Assembly (NCBI GenBank): GCA_028285545.1
Contig: JANQPA010000075.1
Location: 1-64,000, forward strand
Direction of reading: 5' to 3'
DNA from: Saprospiraceae bacterium
GTDB taxonomy: Bacteria; Bacteroidota; Bacteroidia; Chitinophagales; Saprospiraceae
DNA length: 64,000 nt
This document shows, piece after piece, positions 17,306 to 26,922 of the stretch. Position 1 is the first letter of the stretch. Each line of letters begins with the position of its first letter. The notes below the pieces were generated by a model that worked only from the letters and a program-made list of their open reading frames with translations, did no database searches and was not told the DNA's origin. The translations under genes and the position numbers were made by a program.

Positions 17306-19975
17306 TTAATTCATTAGCTCTGCTCCTTCATTACTGGTTTTTGTGTTCTTCCGCTTAAACAAGGAGGTATCCATTTTTCCAAAACGATAAGAAAAATTGA
17401 GTCTTACTACCTGCGGATTGCTAAGCCTCCAGGTATCCTGAACAAAAAATTCAGATTCGGAATGTGTACCTCGCTGGCGAGACCTGAAAATATCAGACAT
17501 ACTAAGCGTGAGAGAACCCTTCCGCTTTAAGATATTTTTACGAATAGACACATTAACAAACCAGGTAGGCAAAGTGTACCCTTGAGCAGTATTCGTGGAT
17601 CGCATCCAGCCATGGAAGCGACCACTTTGACTTGCCGGCGAAAAGGCCGCTCTGCTTTTATACTCTCCGTTTATTTGTAGGGTAAATACTTTGGGAAGAT
17701 TAATACTCAGATTTTCTTTTAAAAACCAGGTAAATTGTTCATTAATTAAACCTTCCTCAATATTAGATGCATCGACTCTGGAGTTATACAAATTCAGATT
17801 AGAAGTTAATGTGACATTTTTTGCTAAAGTATTTCTCAAGGTAAATTCAACCCCATAAGCTACACTGCTATTAGAATTCTGATAAGATTGAATGACCACC
17901 TCTCGGTTAAGGAAGGGATCAAATTCAGTAGTTTGGAAGGTGGTAATTAAATCAGAGGCCTGTTTTAGGTAAGCAGATATTAACAAATTATCTCCTTTTT
18001 CGAATATATTTTGATAGGTGAATTCAAAAGAGTTGGTGAATTCAGGTAGTAAATCGGGATTCCCTCTCCTCAGATTTAAGGAATCAGTAAAATCTGTAAA
18101 AGGAATAAGATTAAAGAAGCTAGGTCGATTGATTCTTCTGGTATAAGATAGCTGAATATTGTCTTTATCATTCAATTTATAAGTGATAAATCCGCTGGGA
18201 AAAATACTTAAAGGAAAATCATTTTCAAATTTACTTTGTGATTCTGGCAATTCTCCGGTATACCGACTACTCTCAACCCGAATTCCTGCTGAATATCCCC
18301 ATTTTTTGAATTCCTGACTAAAAATACCATAAGCTGCCAACACATCATCCATAAATTCATATTCGTCTGTAAAGTTAAAGACCCGGACAAACTGATCCTG
18401 CTGCGGATTAAAAACAAAACTGGCATTATTATTATCATAATTTCTAAATGCTCCTCTGGCCCCTAATTCAATCTTACCATTTTCGCCAACAGGGTTAACG
18501 TAATCAGTCTGGAGAGTAATGAAGGTAGTGGTTCCATTACCCTGTTGAATTTCCTGGCTATTTATGCCAGAATTTAGAAAACGGGTGTCAAATTCATTAA
18601 AATTGTCCATTTTGAAGCGGCTTAAACTAATATCCGCAGTCAGTTCTTGTCCTTTTTTGGGAAAAAGATGCTTGAATAAAACTGATCCACCGAGGCTTCG
18701 AAATTCACGATCTCTAACAGAAGTTCTTACAGATTCACTAAAATTGGTCGTATTTTGAAAAAGGGAGTCAATTTTTGTATTTAACACATCATCAGTATCA
18801 AACATTCCTCTTCTAAACGAACCTTCAAAAGTAAGGGTGTTTCGATTACTCATAAACCAATCAAAACCAGCCCGAAGGGTAGCAAAGCTACCTCCACTTT
18901 CTGTATCTCCAGTCTGGAAAATATTGGTCCGCGGATTTCCAAAGAAGTTTTGACGATCTGTTTCATTAGTCCCCTTTCTTACATGGCTATTAAAAAATCC
19001 ATTTAAAAAGGCATTGATTTTACCCTCCCGAACGTTTAAGTTTCCTCCAATATTCACACCTCCTTGTGAATCTCCTCCAGCTCTGATGGAACCATTATAT
19101 CCAATGCGTTTATTTCTTTTCAACACTAAATTGACAATTCCTGCCTGTCCGCCAGAAGCATCATATTTAGCAGAGGGATTGGTAATGACTTCCACTCTTT
19201 CGATTTCGGAGGAAGCAATCTGATCCAGCGTAAGAGTAGTAGGTCTGCCATCAATGAATACCTGAGGAGAAGCATTCCGTAAAGTTAGATTTCCATCCAA
19301 ATCAACTGATAATGAGGGGACATTTCTTAAGGCATCAATGGCGGTACCACCTTCGGCTGAGGCGTCTTTATCAACTCTGAATATTTTTTTATCTAATGCT
19401 AATTGAACATTGGTGGCCTCCCCTTCTACTATAATTTCATCCAACATTTGTGGATCAACTGTTAGGATAATATTTCCCAGATCTACGTCAAAATTTCCGC
19501 CAGACATTCCTCCCTGCCAGTTCCCTCTTCCACTTTGTGTAGGTTGTTGATTTTGTCCTTCCTTTTGTTCTCCTCCGGGTCGTCTCATAGGGATACCAAA
19601 GGTCACTTTTTTCTCCAAGTTCGAATATCCAAGAATAGAGACCTTTAAGGTGAAATCCCCCATTATGGGCAGCTGTTCTAAACTAAAATCCCCATTTTCT
19701 TCTGTTATTTGACCACTTATCATAGCCTCTTTCATGGACCGGGATTCCCGATCAAATTTCATCCCAAACAATTGGATGGCTGCAAAACCAATTCCTTTGC
19801 CTTGTTCGTCTACTAATTTACCGTAGAATCGGCCGATGTTCATACTACTGCTCCTATCCGCTTGCTGATTAGCTCTCGGTTGTTGAGCTATTAAAGGAGA
19901 TCCAGAGTAGAATATTAAGATGAAAAGAAAAGATAAAAGTAGGAATTGCTTGTGATCAGTTACTTTGAAGCCCAT
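17306..19975 (-). CDS. TonB-dependent outer-membrane receptor (OMP_b-brl family)
   Basis: An 889-residue outer-membrane protein. The signal peptide ends near GSPLIAQ. A carboxypeptidase-regulatory-like N-terminal domain (KLVDEQGKGIGFAAIQLFG; about 50-130) precedes a Gly/Gln-rich linker, a TonB plug (DEIIVEGEATN; NVPSLSVDLDGNLTLR; VFIDGRPTTLT, about 180-290), and a long beta barrel ending RLNFSYRFGKMD plus a short tail. Such receptors import bulky ligands using TonB-ExbBD energy, though this subfamily's ligands are mostly unknown. No SusD partner is present, so it is not a standard polysaccharide-utilisation locus. It is transcribed alone, opposite its neighbours on the left. Confidence 0.9.
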   Translation of the reverse strand: MGFKVTDHKQFLLLSFLFILIFYSGSPLIAQQPRANQQADRSSSMNIGRFYGKLVDEQGKGIGFAAIQLFGMKFDRESRSMKEAMISGQITEENGDFSLEQLPIMGDFTLKVSILGYSNLEKKVTFGIPMRRPGGEQKEGQNQQPTQSGRGNWQGGMSGGNFDVDLGNIILTVDPQMLDEIIVEGEATNVQLALDKKIFRVDKDASAEGGTAIDALRNVPSLSVDLDGNLTLRNASPQVFIDGRPTTLTLDQIASSEIERVEVITNPSAKYDASGGQAGIVNLVLKRNKRIGYNGSIRAGGDSQGGVNIGGNLNVREGKINAFLNGFFNSHVRKGTNETDRQNFFGNPRTNIFQTGDTESGGSFATLRAGFDWFMSNRNTLTFEGSFRRGMFDTDDVLNTKIDSLFQNTTNFSESVRTSVRDREFRSLGGSVLFKHLFPKKGQELTADISLSRFKMDNFNEFDTRFLNSGINSQEIQQGNGTTTFITLQTDYVNPVGENGKIELGARGAFRNYDNNNASFVFNPQQDQFVRVFNFTDEYEFMDDVLAAYGIFSQEFKKWGYSAGIRVESSRYTGELPESQSKFENDFPLSIFPSGFITYKLNDKDNIQLSYTRRINRPSFFNLIPFTDFTDSLNLRRGNPDLLPEFTNSFEFTYQNIFEKGDNLLISAYLKQASDLITTFQTTEFDPFLNREVVIQSYQNSNSSVAYGVEFTLRNTLAKNVTLTSNLNLYNSRVDASNIEEGLINEQFTWFLKENLSINLPKVFTLQINGEYKSRAAFSPASQSGRFHGWMRSTNTAQGYTLPTWFVNVSIRKNILKRKGSLTLSMSDIFRSRQRGTHSESEFFVQDTWRLSNPQVVRLNFSYRFGKMDTSLFKRKNTKTSNEGAELMN

Positions 19976-20174
19976 GCCTTAAGGTTTTAGTAGGAAAAAA
20001 ATTAGTTATACAAAATAGTGAAAAGCAGCGATCTTTTATGACTTTCTGAATTTGGAAAATTTTCTGGCATTTAAAAATCGCTGCTTACACTGACAGGCAT
20101 TAGACCATAAAAAGAGTATATTTTTTCCTTTACATTGGGTTAGCTATTAATTTTAACAAATTTTGACTTTTCTT

Positions 20175-21491
20175 TTATAAATCATCTCGCCAGGCATCAG
20201 GCTTCATCTCTCTGATAAAAAATAAGCCATCCAGGATTTTATTCCATGGCGCATAATCCTGATTATACCCAAAGGGATAAGCAATAAAACTGGAACTAAG
20301 CCAGGAATTTTCTTCAGCTTTCCGAAGATCGCAGAATAAGGTAGGTTGCCCAGATTGATAGGCTATATTTTCAAAACTGTTAAAATGTGGTTGGGAAATG
20401 TCTCTGAGTTGTTCATATTTTTTGTATTTGTGCTTTTCAGGATAAATAGTACCTATTTTTCCAGAAGCGCATGTAAAGGCAAGCGAATAATAGGCATTTG
20501 AATATTGATTATAGAGCCAGTCTCCCATTTGATAATAAGGATAAAAGTCATAATTTTTGGATTCCATATCCCGTTCAATGGCAAGCATATTTCTGGCAAA
20601 ATGAGATGAGGCCCCCCATAAGATTATTTTTTCGCCTGCATACAGGGAATCTTTGAGCCAGCTTACTCTTTGTGCCATATTTTTATCGCGAATCGAATTC
20701 CAAAAAGTCCCTGCAAAAGTGGTTTCTACATCCATCAATATAGATTGCAGGGTAAGTTTATACATCATAAAAGTCCCATTGCCCAGTGTCGATTCAATCT
20801 GCTTCTTACCTTGATTGACTTTCACAATCAATTCATTCAGGATGCTTTTTGCTTTTTTTCTACTCTTATAAGTAAGCTTATCTACAAAAGGATTCCTCAA
20901 TCTTCCATATATAGCATGCACCAAACTATCTAATATTAATCGATCAGTCTGTTCCAAAGAATGATCTACCAGATTTGTAATTTCATTTATAAGAATTTTG
21001 ACATTAGGAATTCCATCAGGAAGCTTTTCTCCATCAAAACCAGCATAAATTAAAGGTTTGGAACTGCCATGTGATTGACTCATATATTGATACACCGGGA
21101 AGGCATATTTACTTTTTGCCCATCCAGAAAACTGGGTGGCCTTCTTTACATCTACTCCTTGTTTCAATTTTTTATTAGTGAGCCAATTTCCATAAAATCC
21201 AAATTCAAAAGCAAGAACATTAAACCCCAATTCCTTGTGTAAGAATTCTACCAATTTAGTTTTGTATTTGAAAGTAAGACCATCTTCATGCATGGTTTCT
21301 CCCAAAGCAACAATCTCAACACCCTCTAGATTTTTTTTAAATGCTTTTTTGAATTCTGCTGTTAATTCTCCCTTTATGTCAAAAGGAATAATAGCATTAG
21401 GGTTTTTACCCTCTAAATAAATTTGTCCCTGGCTGGTTTGTGCGTAGGTACTTATCAAAATAACAATAGCTACCAATAAGCCATTTTTCAT
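20175..21491 (-). CDS. Exported erythromycin-esterase-like protein
   Basis: A 438-residue protein starting MKNGLLVAIVILIS with signal cleavage near TSQGQ. In-frame starts at 21503 and 21545 would give N-terminal extensions before the signal peptide. It matches the erythromycin-esterase-like family: GETMHEDG (Glu and His of the active-site loop), VLAFEFGFYG (conserved Glu), YAGFDGEK, and ILWGASSHFARN (conserved His). Characterised Ere enzymes open the macrolide lactone ring, but most family members outside resistance cassettes have unknown substrates, and the export signal argues against an antibiotic-resistance role. Transcribed alone. Confidence 0.8.
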   Translation of the reverse strand: MKNGLLVAIVILISTYAQTSQGQIYLEGKNPNAIIPFDIKGELTAEFKKAFKKNLEGVEIVALGETMHEDGLTFKYKTKLVEFLHKELGFNVLAFEFGFYGNWLTNKKLKQGVDVKKATQFSGWAKSKYAFPVYQYMSQSHGSSKPLIYAGFDGEKLPDGIPNVKILINEITNLVDHSLEQTDRLILDSLVHAIYGRLRNPFVDKLTYKSRKKAKSILNELIVKVNQGKKQIESTLGNGTFMMYKLTLQSILMDVETTFAGTFWNSIRDKNMAQRVSWLKDSLYAGEKIILWGASSHFARNMLAIERDMESKNYDFYPYYQMGDWLYNQYSNAYYSLAFTCASGKIGTIYPEKHKYKKYEQLRDISQPHFNSFENIAYQSGQPTLFCDLRKAEENSWLSSSFIAYPFGYNQDYAPWNKILDGLFFIREMKPDAWRDDL

Positions 21492-21776
21492 TTTACCATT
21501 CATTTTAATTAATTGTTTTTTTGTTAATAAAAATTCCATGTACAATTGAAAAAATTGTAAGCGGAGTGAAACAGGTAATTTGAATCTTCTGGTAGTATTG
21601 ACTTTGAATTGATTTTGATTTCTTTCTCCTAATTTTAGAAATAAAAGGAATGTGCTTAAAAGTAGAGAAAGAGAAAAAGGCGGGTGTATCGATAAATTAT
21701 CCGAAACAAAAAATAGCTGATTGATTCATAAGAACCAATCAGCTAAGCGAAATTAAATGTTACATTTCAAAAAAGG

Positions 21777-22226
21777 TTATTTTTTATCAAGTGGGCCTTC
21801 CCATAAGACCTCTTCAATAATCCATTTGTCATCATTTTTAGATAAAAGCATATAATCAATACCCCACCAGGCAGTTACTTTGGCGGAGGCTATGTGATTA
21901 GAAATGTCTAATACCTTAACTTCTTTAGGAGCGTCGGGTTTGGCAAAGCGCTTAGTTTTCATAACTCCCGTAGCATAATCCAATGCTTCCCGATAACTCA
22001 TTAAGCCTTCACTTTCGTATTCGCCCTTTTTATTTTTCCAAAATCCTAATTTATACAATGAAGGAGTCAGAACACTAATCAATTTAGTAGTATCCCCTTC
22101 ATAAAAGCCTTCAAGGTAATTGAGGCAGGCCTTAGTTACAGCCTCTTCTTCCTTGTGACTATTCTGAGCAAAAATACCTATTGAAAAAAACAGCAATCCA
22201 ATTGTCAAATAAAGTCTCATTTGCAA
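21777..22226 (-). CDS. Small exported NTF2-like (putative lumazine-binding family) protein
   Basis: A 149-residue protein with signal peptide MRLYLTIGLLFFSIGIFAQ (M1 or M3 start) and a cone-shaped NTF2/SnoaL-like fold inferred from CLNYLEGFYEGDTTKL, LTPSLYKLGFW and the terminal beta strands AKVTAWWGIDYMLLSK and KWIIEEVLWEG. Related Bacteroidota proteins are named nuclear transport factor 2 family or putative lumazine-binding proteins; ligand or catalytic role is not known. It lies 231 bp from the next gene on the same strand with no shared signals visible. Confidence 0.75.
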   Translation of the reverse strand: MQMRLYLTIGLLFFSIGIFAQNSHKEEEAVTKACLNYLEGFYEGDTTKLISVLTPSLYKLGFWKNKKGEYESEGLMSYREALDYATGVMKTKRFAKPDAPKEVKVLDISNHIASAKVTAWWGIDYMLLSKNDDKWIIEEVLWEGPLDKK

Positions 22227-22591
22227 AATGTTTTGGTAAAAAAATTGAATTCAAAATAATAGAATGCCCAAGACGAATCCATTTCTTCCTTATGACCATA
22301 AAAGAGGCCATAAAAAAAGAATCCGACTGCATTCACCATTGAAGGTGAATACATCTATTTTTTGGTACTTAACAGGTATTCGAAAGGACTATTAGACCTA
22401 AATAATAGTCTAATAATAGTATTTTGTAAAACTATGAAAACATCATAGCACATTGATCCAAATATATTAAAAACTGGATATTCAGTTCTTTTTTTAAGAT
22501 AACTTTAATAGATCATTTTACGGTCCAGATACATTAAAGTATTTTTAGATATTTGAGCAACTAAAGTGCTTAATTAATAAATTATCATCAA
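22227..22591. other. 365-bp divergent promoter gap
   Basis: The gap separates the NTF2-like gene (minus) from the amidohydrolase gene (plus). It contains a small hairpin TTCACC-ATTGAA-GGTGAA near 22335 and a dyad, ACTATTAGAC (22388-22397) with GTCTAATAATAGT (22408-22420), which may be an operator. No convincing open reading frame and no clear Bacteroidota -7/-33 pair was found. Confidence 0.5.
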
Positions 22592-24013
22592 TTGAAACCT
22601 ATAATTTTTCTTCTTTTTATATTCACTTTTTCATCGGTCAAAACCACAAGTCAAGTTTCACCCATTATTGCTCTTATTGGAGGACAAATCATTATTGGGG
22701 ATGAAACTCCTGTTATAAAAAACGGAACCATCCTTTTCAAAGAAGGAAGAATAGTTGCCATTGGCGATAGCACAGATGTTAAAGTCCCTGCTAATGCCTC
22801 TAAACTGTTTGTCCATGGCCGTACCGTTATGCCGGGAATGATAGAAGGTAATGGTCATGTAACCTTTGATGGTCAATTTGATCATGGAACCTATTGGACT
22901 TTAAACATTGACAATCTTTATGCAATTGGTTCAAGAAATCTAATTTCCACCTTAAGTCAGGGAATTACCACGCTTAGAGATACTAAAGGTCCATTGGAAA
23001 CGATGCTGCAACTAAAAAAGGATACCAAGGCTGGGTTAATTGCTGGCTCTCGATTATTCACCTGTGGCCTTATTCTTAATTATGGGAGTTTTGGACAATT
23101 ATTTGATCAAATAGATAAGCCAGAGTCTGGCGTTCCATCGGAATTAATACAAAGAGCACGTGAAGCTTTAATCTTGCCAGTGAAAAATAAAGAAGATGGT
23201 ATTCGAATTGTCCGTGATTACGCCGCAAAAGGAGTCGACTTCATTAAAGTATCTGCCTTTTCAACCCCTAATGAAATGCCTCCCACTTTGCACTTCGAAA
23301 CTTTAAAGGCTATTATTGATGAAGCACATAGCTTGGGATTAAAAACCACCACCCATGCCATGAGTGCCTCTAGCGTAGAAGCTTCCATTGATGCAGGATC
23401 TGATGCCATAGAACATCCCCAATTGACTTCTTCGACCGTCCCTCTGAAGGAAGGTATCATCAGTCCTAAATTGGCAACGAAAATGGCAAAAAACAAAGTC
23501 TATGGAGTGCCTTTAATGGTTGCGGCAGATGTCTACCTAAGATATTATTCAAACCCCTCTTTATTAAATTCAGATAAAAATTTAAAGGCGGTGCCCAAAG
23601 AACGATTAGAGGAAGGAATAAATGGAGTTGCCAAAATAATGGAACAGTATCCCAATATTGCAGAAATTTACCAATCTCGTGCCCCAAACCGACTCCGAAA
23701 CATGAAAAATTTAATCGAAGCGGGTGTCCCTATCGCTATGGGAACTGATCGTGGTACTCGCCTTAATTATCATCAAAGTGCCAATCACATTCGAGAGATG
23801 GAAATTTATCTGGAATTAGGAATGAGTCCCATGCAGGTGATACAATCCGCCACCATTCGAGGAGCAGAATTATTGGGTTTGGAAGAAGAGTTAGGCAGCC
23901 TAGAGCTTGGAAAATTAGCGGACATAATAGTCATAAAAGGAAACCCTCTTGAAAATATTAGAGATTTGGAGAATGTAGAGATGGTTTTTAAAGAAGGAAA
24001 GCGATATTATTAG
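22592..24013 (+). CDS. Exported amidohydrolase (imidazolonepropionase/prolidase-like M38)
   Basis: A 473-residue metal-dependent hydrolase with a signal peptide (PIIFLLFIFTFSSVKTTSQ). The only suitable start is TTG at 22592; a stop lies just upstream in frame and no ATG is near. The TIM-barrel amidohydrolase core is shown by MPGMIEGNGHV, FIKVSAFST, KTTTHAMSA, IEHPQL, GTDRGTRL and the C-terminal LGLEEELGSLELGKLADI. The first metal motif HxH is N-G-H, so the first His is replaced by Asn; other barrel ligands (His in THAM, His in IEHP, Asp in GTDRG) are present. Relatives include exported dipeptidases and imidazolonepropionase-like enzymes; the substrate is unknown. Confidence 0.85.
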   Translation: MKPIIFLLFIFTFSSVKTTSQVSPIIALIGGQIIIGDETPVIKNGTILFKEGRIVAIGDSTDVKVPANASKLFVHGRTVMPGMIEGNGHVTFDGQFDHGTYWTLNIDNLYAIGSRNLISTLSQGITTLRDTKGPLETMLQLKKDTKAGLIAGSRLFTCGLILNYGSFGQLFDQIDKPESGVPSELIQRAREALILPVKNKEDGIRIVRDYAAKGVDFIKVSAFSTPNEMPPTLHFETLKAIIDEAHSLGLKTTTHAMSASSVEASIDAGSDAIEHPQLTSSTVPLKEGIISPKLATKMAKNKVYGVPLMVAADVYLRYYSNPSLLNSDKNLKAVPKERLEEGINGVAKIMEQYPNIAEIYQSRAPNRLRNMKNLIEAGVPIAMGTDRGTRLNYHQSANHIREMEIYLELGMSPMQVIQSATIRGAELLGLEEELGSLELGKLADIIVIKGNPLENIRDLENVEMVFKEGKRYY

Positions 24014-24020
24014 ATTATTT

Positions 24021-24064
24021 TTAAATACCAACTAGGTGGTGGCTACCACCTAGTTGGTATTTAA
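24021..24064. terminator. Bidirectional terminator, 20-bp perfect stem
   Basis: Bases 24021-24040 and 24045-24064 are exact reverse complements with a GGCT loop, and the outer ends are AT-rich. It lies 7 bp after the amidohydrolase stop and 7 bp before the stop of the opposing gene, the standard place for a shared intrinsic terminator. Confidence 0.85.
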
Positions 24065-24071
24065 TTGACAC

Positions 24072-26510
24072 TTAATTGCTTTTTTGCTCCAATAATTCCC
24101 TTGCTTTTTGAAAATGAGCTTTTATTTTAGGAATAGGATTATCCTGATATCCCATTTCAATAAGTTTTTCTTTTTCATTGAGAACCCTCAATAATTCCGA
24201 TGCGGCTTTCTTTTCAGCCGCAGGTTCAGTACTCCCCACTTCGTTTATCCAAATAGGACTGGTATGAGCAAAAGGATAACTATCCATCAAAGGCCAGGAT
24301 ACAGTTCCTCCATTAGCCATCATGGCGATCCAACCACCATCTGGAAGCTCAACTTCTCCTGAATACTGCTTTTTACCTGCTTCGCTTAAGCCTTGGCCTG
24401 ACCAAACTACCTCTCCATTTACTAACAATTCCAGAGATTGGACGGGTAAAGCAGAGGCAAGATCGAGGGTCCAGGTAACTTTTTGCCCTCCTTTATTTAC
24501 AACTTGGCCGGCTTGCTGCCCTTCCACTCTAAAATCCAGGACAGGGCCATTGGTCACAAAGCTATGGCCAGCTCTAAAGCGTTCCAGATAATTCTCAAAG
24601 GTAAAGGGCTTTCCTTCCTCCATACGCACATACACCCTGGTGGTTCCCATGGCCATTGTTCGATAATAATCAGACATGATATCTGTTCCCGCAGAAGCTG
24701 CAATCGGAATACCAAGGTTAAGTAATCGGTGCCAAAGTCGGGAGGTTCCCAATTCGTCTGACCATAGACAAGCAACTTCTAACAAATCTACATATCCCAA
24801 TACTGCATCCGCAATAAAAGCACGAGGAATACCTGATGACAAGCCTGGAGCAAAAGGTTTTTGCACAGACACAGGATGAACATATCCCCCCAAACCCTTA
24901 TGTTTATGAGCAAACTCTAAAGCCTCCATATTGGGGCGATCGTCCGCTCCATATACCTGATAACCAGGGCCCCAAATCCAGGGCCAAAACAATTCCTCAG
25001 TTCCAATTAATTCCATATGTCCCAAAAAATGGGAGCGAATTTCCTGTCCAAAACGCAGGATCCGTCCATTTTGATCCTTTTCCCAGTTCCACAACTCCTG
25101 CTGCAAAAATCGATTGTGAAGGTTGGCCAGCAGTGGAATGGCTACATCTAGGTCTTCGCCTTCCATTTCCAGGAAAAGATCTTCGGGATCAAGTATTAAT
25201 GGACCTCCGTAATTCAAATGAAAATGGTGATCGCCAGAATACCATCCATTGGCTTTAGCATCCCATAAAGGATCGAGTTCAAGAACAATCGTTGTGCTAA
25301 GGCCAGGTTTGACCTCTACCTCTATTTTGGTCTCAGGGGTAACAATTCCCTGCACAGCAGAAATAGAAATTTTTCCAGCAGGAACTGTCAAAGCAATAAG
25401 TCCTGAAGAATAAAAAAAGATCCGTCCATTTTGTCCCTCTGAACGGACGGCTCCCTGGTCCGGAAAAAGAGGGTGATTATCTTGATCTACAATATTTAAG
25501 CGGGCGGCTATGTTTTCTGGTTTATCCTTTATTTTGGTTTGGATAATCACCTGCCCAACTGGATTTTTGAAATTCCAGGATTTTATGGAAAGTGTTTCTA
25601 TGGGTCCTCCTGTGGTAGAAATTCTTTTCAACTCTGTGGTTTCTTCGGAATTAGCCTCTGAAAAGTAAACATACTTTAAATCAGGACTTAAAGCAGGAGA
25701 CAAAGGCATACCCTTACTTTGAGTCAATAGAATAGAAGTATTGGGTCCGATCATACTTTTTAGTCGTAATTCATAACCGTCTCCATGCGGCCAGGTATAG
25801 GCCACCGTTTGGCCATCCACCCCTAAATCAAAATTTGCCTGCGATGCTATCCAGTAAGATTCCAAAGCATAGGTCTGGGGACTGGCAGCTCCCAGGTTTA
25901 CATATTCGATGGCATCAGCATAGCCCCAGCGTTTTTTATTGAGATATAGCATTTCATTACTATTTGGGTAGGGTTGAGGTTTTCGTTCCTGATGCATGGA
26001 AGCAATAATTCTTTCCTTTTTTCCTGTAGACAGTTCTATTTTCCAAATGTCTAGATTCCCATTCACTGCAGATGAATAGAAAACAAATTTCCCATCAGAT
26101 GAAAAGGCGGGATCAAGGTCAACAGCTGGCTCATCAACAATAATCTGCTCTTCACCAGATTTAAGGTCCCATAAAACGATGTCAGTATCCTTCGAGTCAT
26201 CTCTTACAAAAACAATGGATTGTCCATCCGGAGCATAATCTGGCCTGGAATCCATGCCACCACTACTGGTTAATTGAGTAGCTATTCGACTTTTCAAATC
26301 CATAGTCCAAATCCAACCTTTAGCTGCAAAAGCAATTTGCTGACCATCCGGTGAACAGGTCGGATCGGTGGGGCCTGAAGTCATAATGGGCATTTCAAAA
26401 CCCTCAAAATAGACATGATGGCCAAAGCCCTGAACCTTGGGATAGCGATTGGTCCATTGAGCATTAACTAAATAGGGTAAGAGTATCAAAAGGAAGCAGA
26501 GATTTTTCAT
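24072..26510 (-). CDS. TolB-like propeller fused to a CehA/McbA-type PHP metallohydrolase
   Basis: An 812-residue exported protein. The start is taken at 26510 because MKNLCFLLILLPYLVNAQ is a good signal peptide; the in-frame extension upstream is translated palindromic repeat. The N-terminal half has TolB/WD40-like PD40 motifs (DPTCSPDGQQIAFAAKGW; RPDYAPDGQSIVFVRDD; DPAFSSDGKFVFYSS). The C-terminal part begins with the metal motif GDHHFHLN and continues with LLANLHNR, GGYVHPV and ASAGTDIMSDYYR, typical of CehA/McbA PHP-fold hydrolases. CehA and McbA split carbaryl esters, but most relatives act on unknown substrates. Transcribed alone; its leader holds three palindromic repeats. Confidence 0.85.
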   Translation of the reverse strand: MKNLCFLLILLPYLVNAQWTNRYPKVQGFGHHVYFEGFEMPIMTSGPTDPTCSPDGQQIAFAAKGWIWTMDLKSRIATQLTSSGGMDSRPDYAPDGQSIVFVRDDSKDTDIVLWDLKSGEEQIIVDEPAVDLDPAFSSDGKFVFYSSAVNGNLDIWKIELSTGKKERIIASMHQERKPQPYPNSNEMLYLNKKRWGYADAIEYVNLGAASPQTYALESYWIASQANFDLGVDGQTVAYTWPHGDGYELRLKSMIGPNTSILLTQSKGMPLSPALSPDLKYVYFSEANSEETTELKRISTTGGPIETLSIKSWNFKNPVGQVIIQTKIKDKPENIAARLNIVDQDNHPLFPDQGAVRSEGQNGRIFFYSSGLIALTVPAGKISISAVQGIVTPETKIEVEVKPGLSTTIVLELDPLWDAKANGWYSGDHHFHLNYGGPLILDPEDLFLEMEGEDLDVAIPLLANLHNRFLQQELWNWEKDQNGRILRFGQEIRSHFLGHMELIGTEELFWPWIWGPGYQVYGADDRPNMEALEFAHKHKGLGGYVHPVSVQKPFAPGLSSGIPRAFIADAVLGYVDLLEVACLWSDELGTSRLWHRLLNLGIPIAASAGTDIMSDYYRTMAMGTTRVYVRMEEGKPFTFENYLERFRAGHSFVTNGPVLDFRVEGQQAGQVVNKGGQKVTWTLDLASALPVQSLELLVNGEVVWSGQGLSEAGKKQYSGEVELPDGGWIAMMANGGTVSWPLMDSYPFAHTSPIWINEVGSTEPAAEKKAASELLRVLNEKEKLIEMGYQDNPIPKIKAHFQKARELLEQKSN

Positions 26511-26566
26511 GATGATAGTGGCTATTTTATTGGACTTTAAAATAGCAAAAATTGGGGCAGGAGGAG

Positions 26567-26592
26567 ACATGTCATATTTAGACATGACATGT
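26567..26592. repeat. ACATGTCAT-family palindrome
   Basis: A 26-bp copy, ACATGTCATATTT followed by the near-complementary half AGACATGACATGT. Identical to the copy at 54253-54278, 28 kb away. With the copy at 26606 it forms a larger inverted pair upstream of the metallohydrolase start. Confidence 0.8.
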
Positions 26593-26605
26593 TGGAAAAA
26601 TCGGG

Positions 26606-26631
26606 ACATGACATGTCTAAATATGACATGT
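26606..26631. repeat. ACATGTCAT-family palindrome
   Basis: A 26-bp copy, ACATGACATGTCT followed by AAATATGACATGT, in inverted orientation to the copy 13 bp to the left. Confidence 0.75.
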
Positions 26632-26718
26632 CTTCAGAAAAACCCTAACACTTTATAAACCTATGACTTTCAACTAAATAACAATTTAACTAGAGAGAGA
26701 CATGTCTTGTTTGAGAGG

Positions 26719-26744
26719 ACATGTCATGTCTAAATATGACATGT
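26719..26744. repeat. ACATGTCAT-family palindrome
   Basis: A 26-bp copy, ACATGTCATGTCT followed by AAATATGACATGT, with a degraded copy (ACATGTCTTGTTT) just to its left at 26700. Confidence 0.75.
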
Positions 26745-26922
26745 TTTAACCAGATTGAGATATGAGATACATTTTTACCACCCTTTGTGAAAGTCCCATA
26801 AATTTAAGGGTTGGAAAGAGTCCAATCTGTCCAAATTAGACCTATCCAAGTCTCATGTTATAATTCTTTACTCGATATTGGATCCCAATTAATTGTATTA
26901 TTTATACCAACATTTTTAGATT

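Larger units (their letters stand above)
26511..26922. other. 412-bp divergent gap with a cluster of palindromes
   Basis: The gap divides the metallohydrolase gene (minus) from the DUF2911 gene (plus). It holds three ACATGTCAT-family copies (26567, 26606, 26719) plus a degraded half copy near 26700, and then about 170 bp of AT-rich DNA without clear signals in front of 26923. Confidence 0.7.

Noticed and set aside
20175-21491. Macrolide resistance determinant
   Set aside because: Although it belongs to the erythromycin-esterase-like family, it has an export signal and no resistance context, so the role is left open.
26511-26609. 33-residue N-terminal extension of the metallohydrolase
   Set aside because: It covers repeat DNA and would place residues before a good signal peptide; start moved to 26510.
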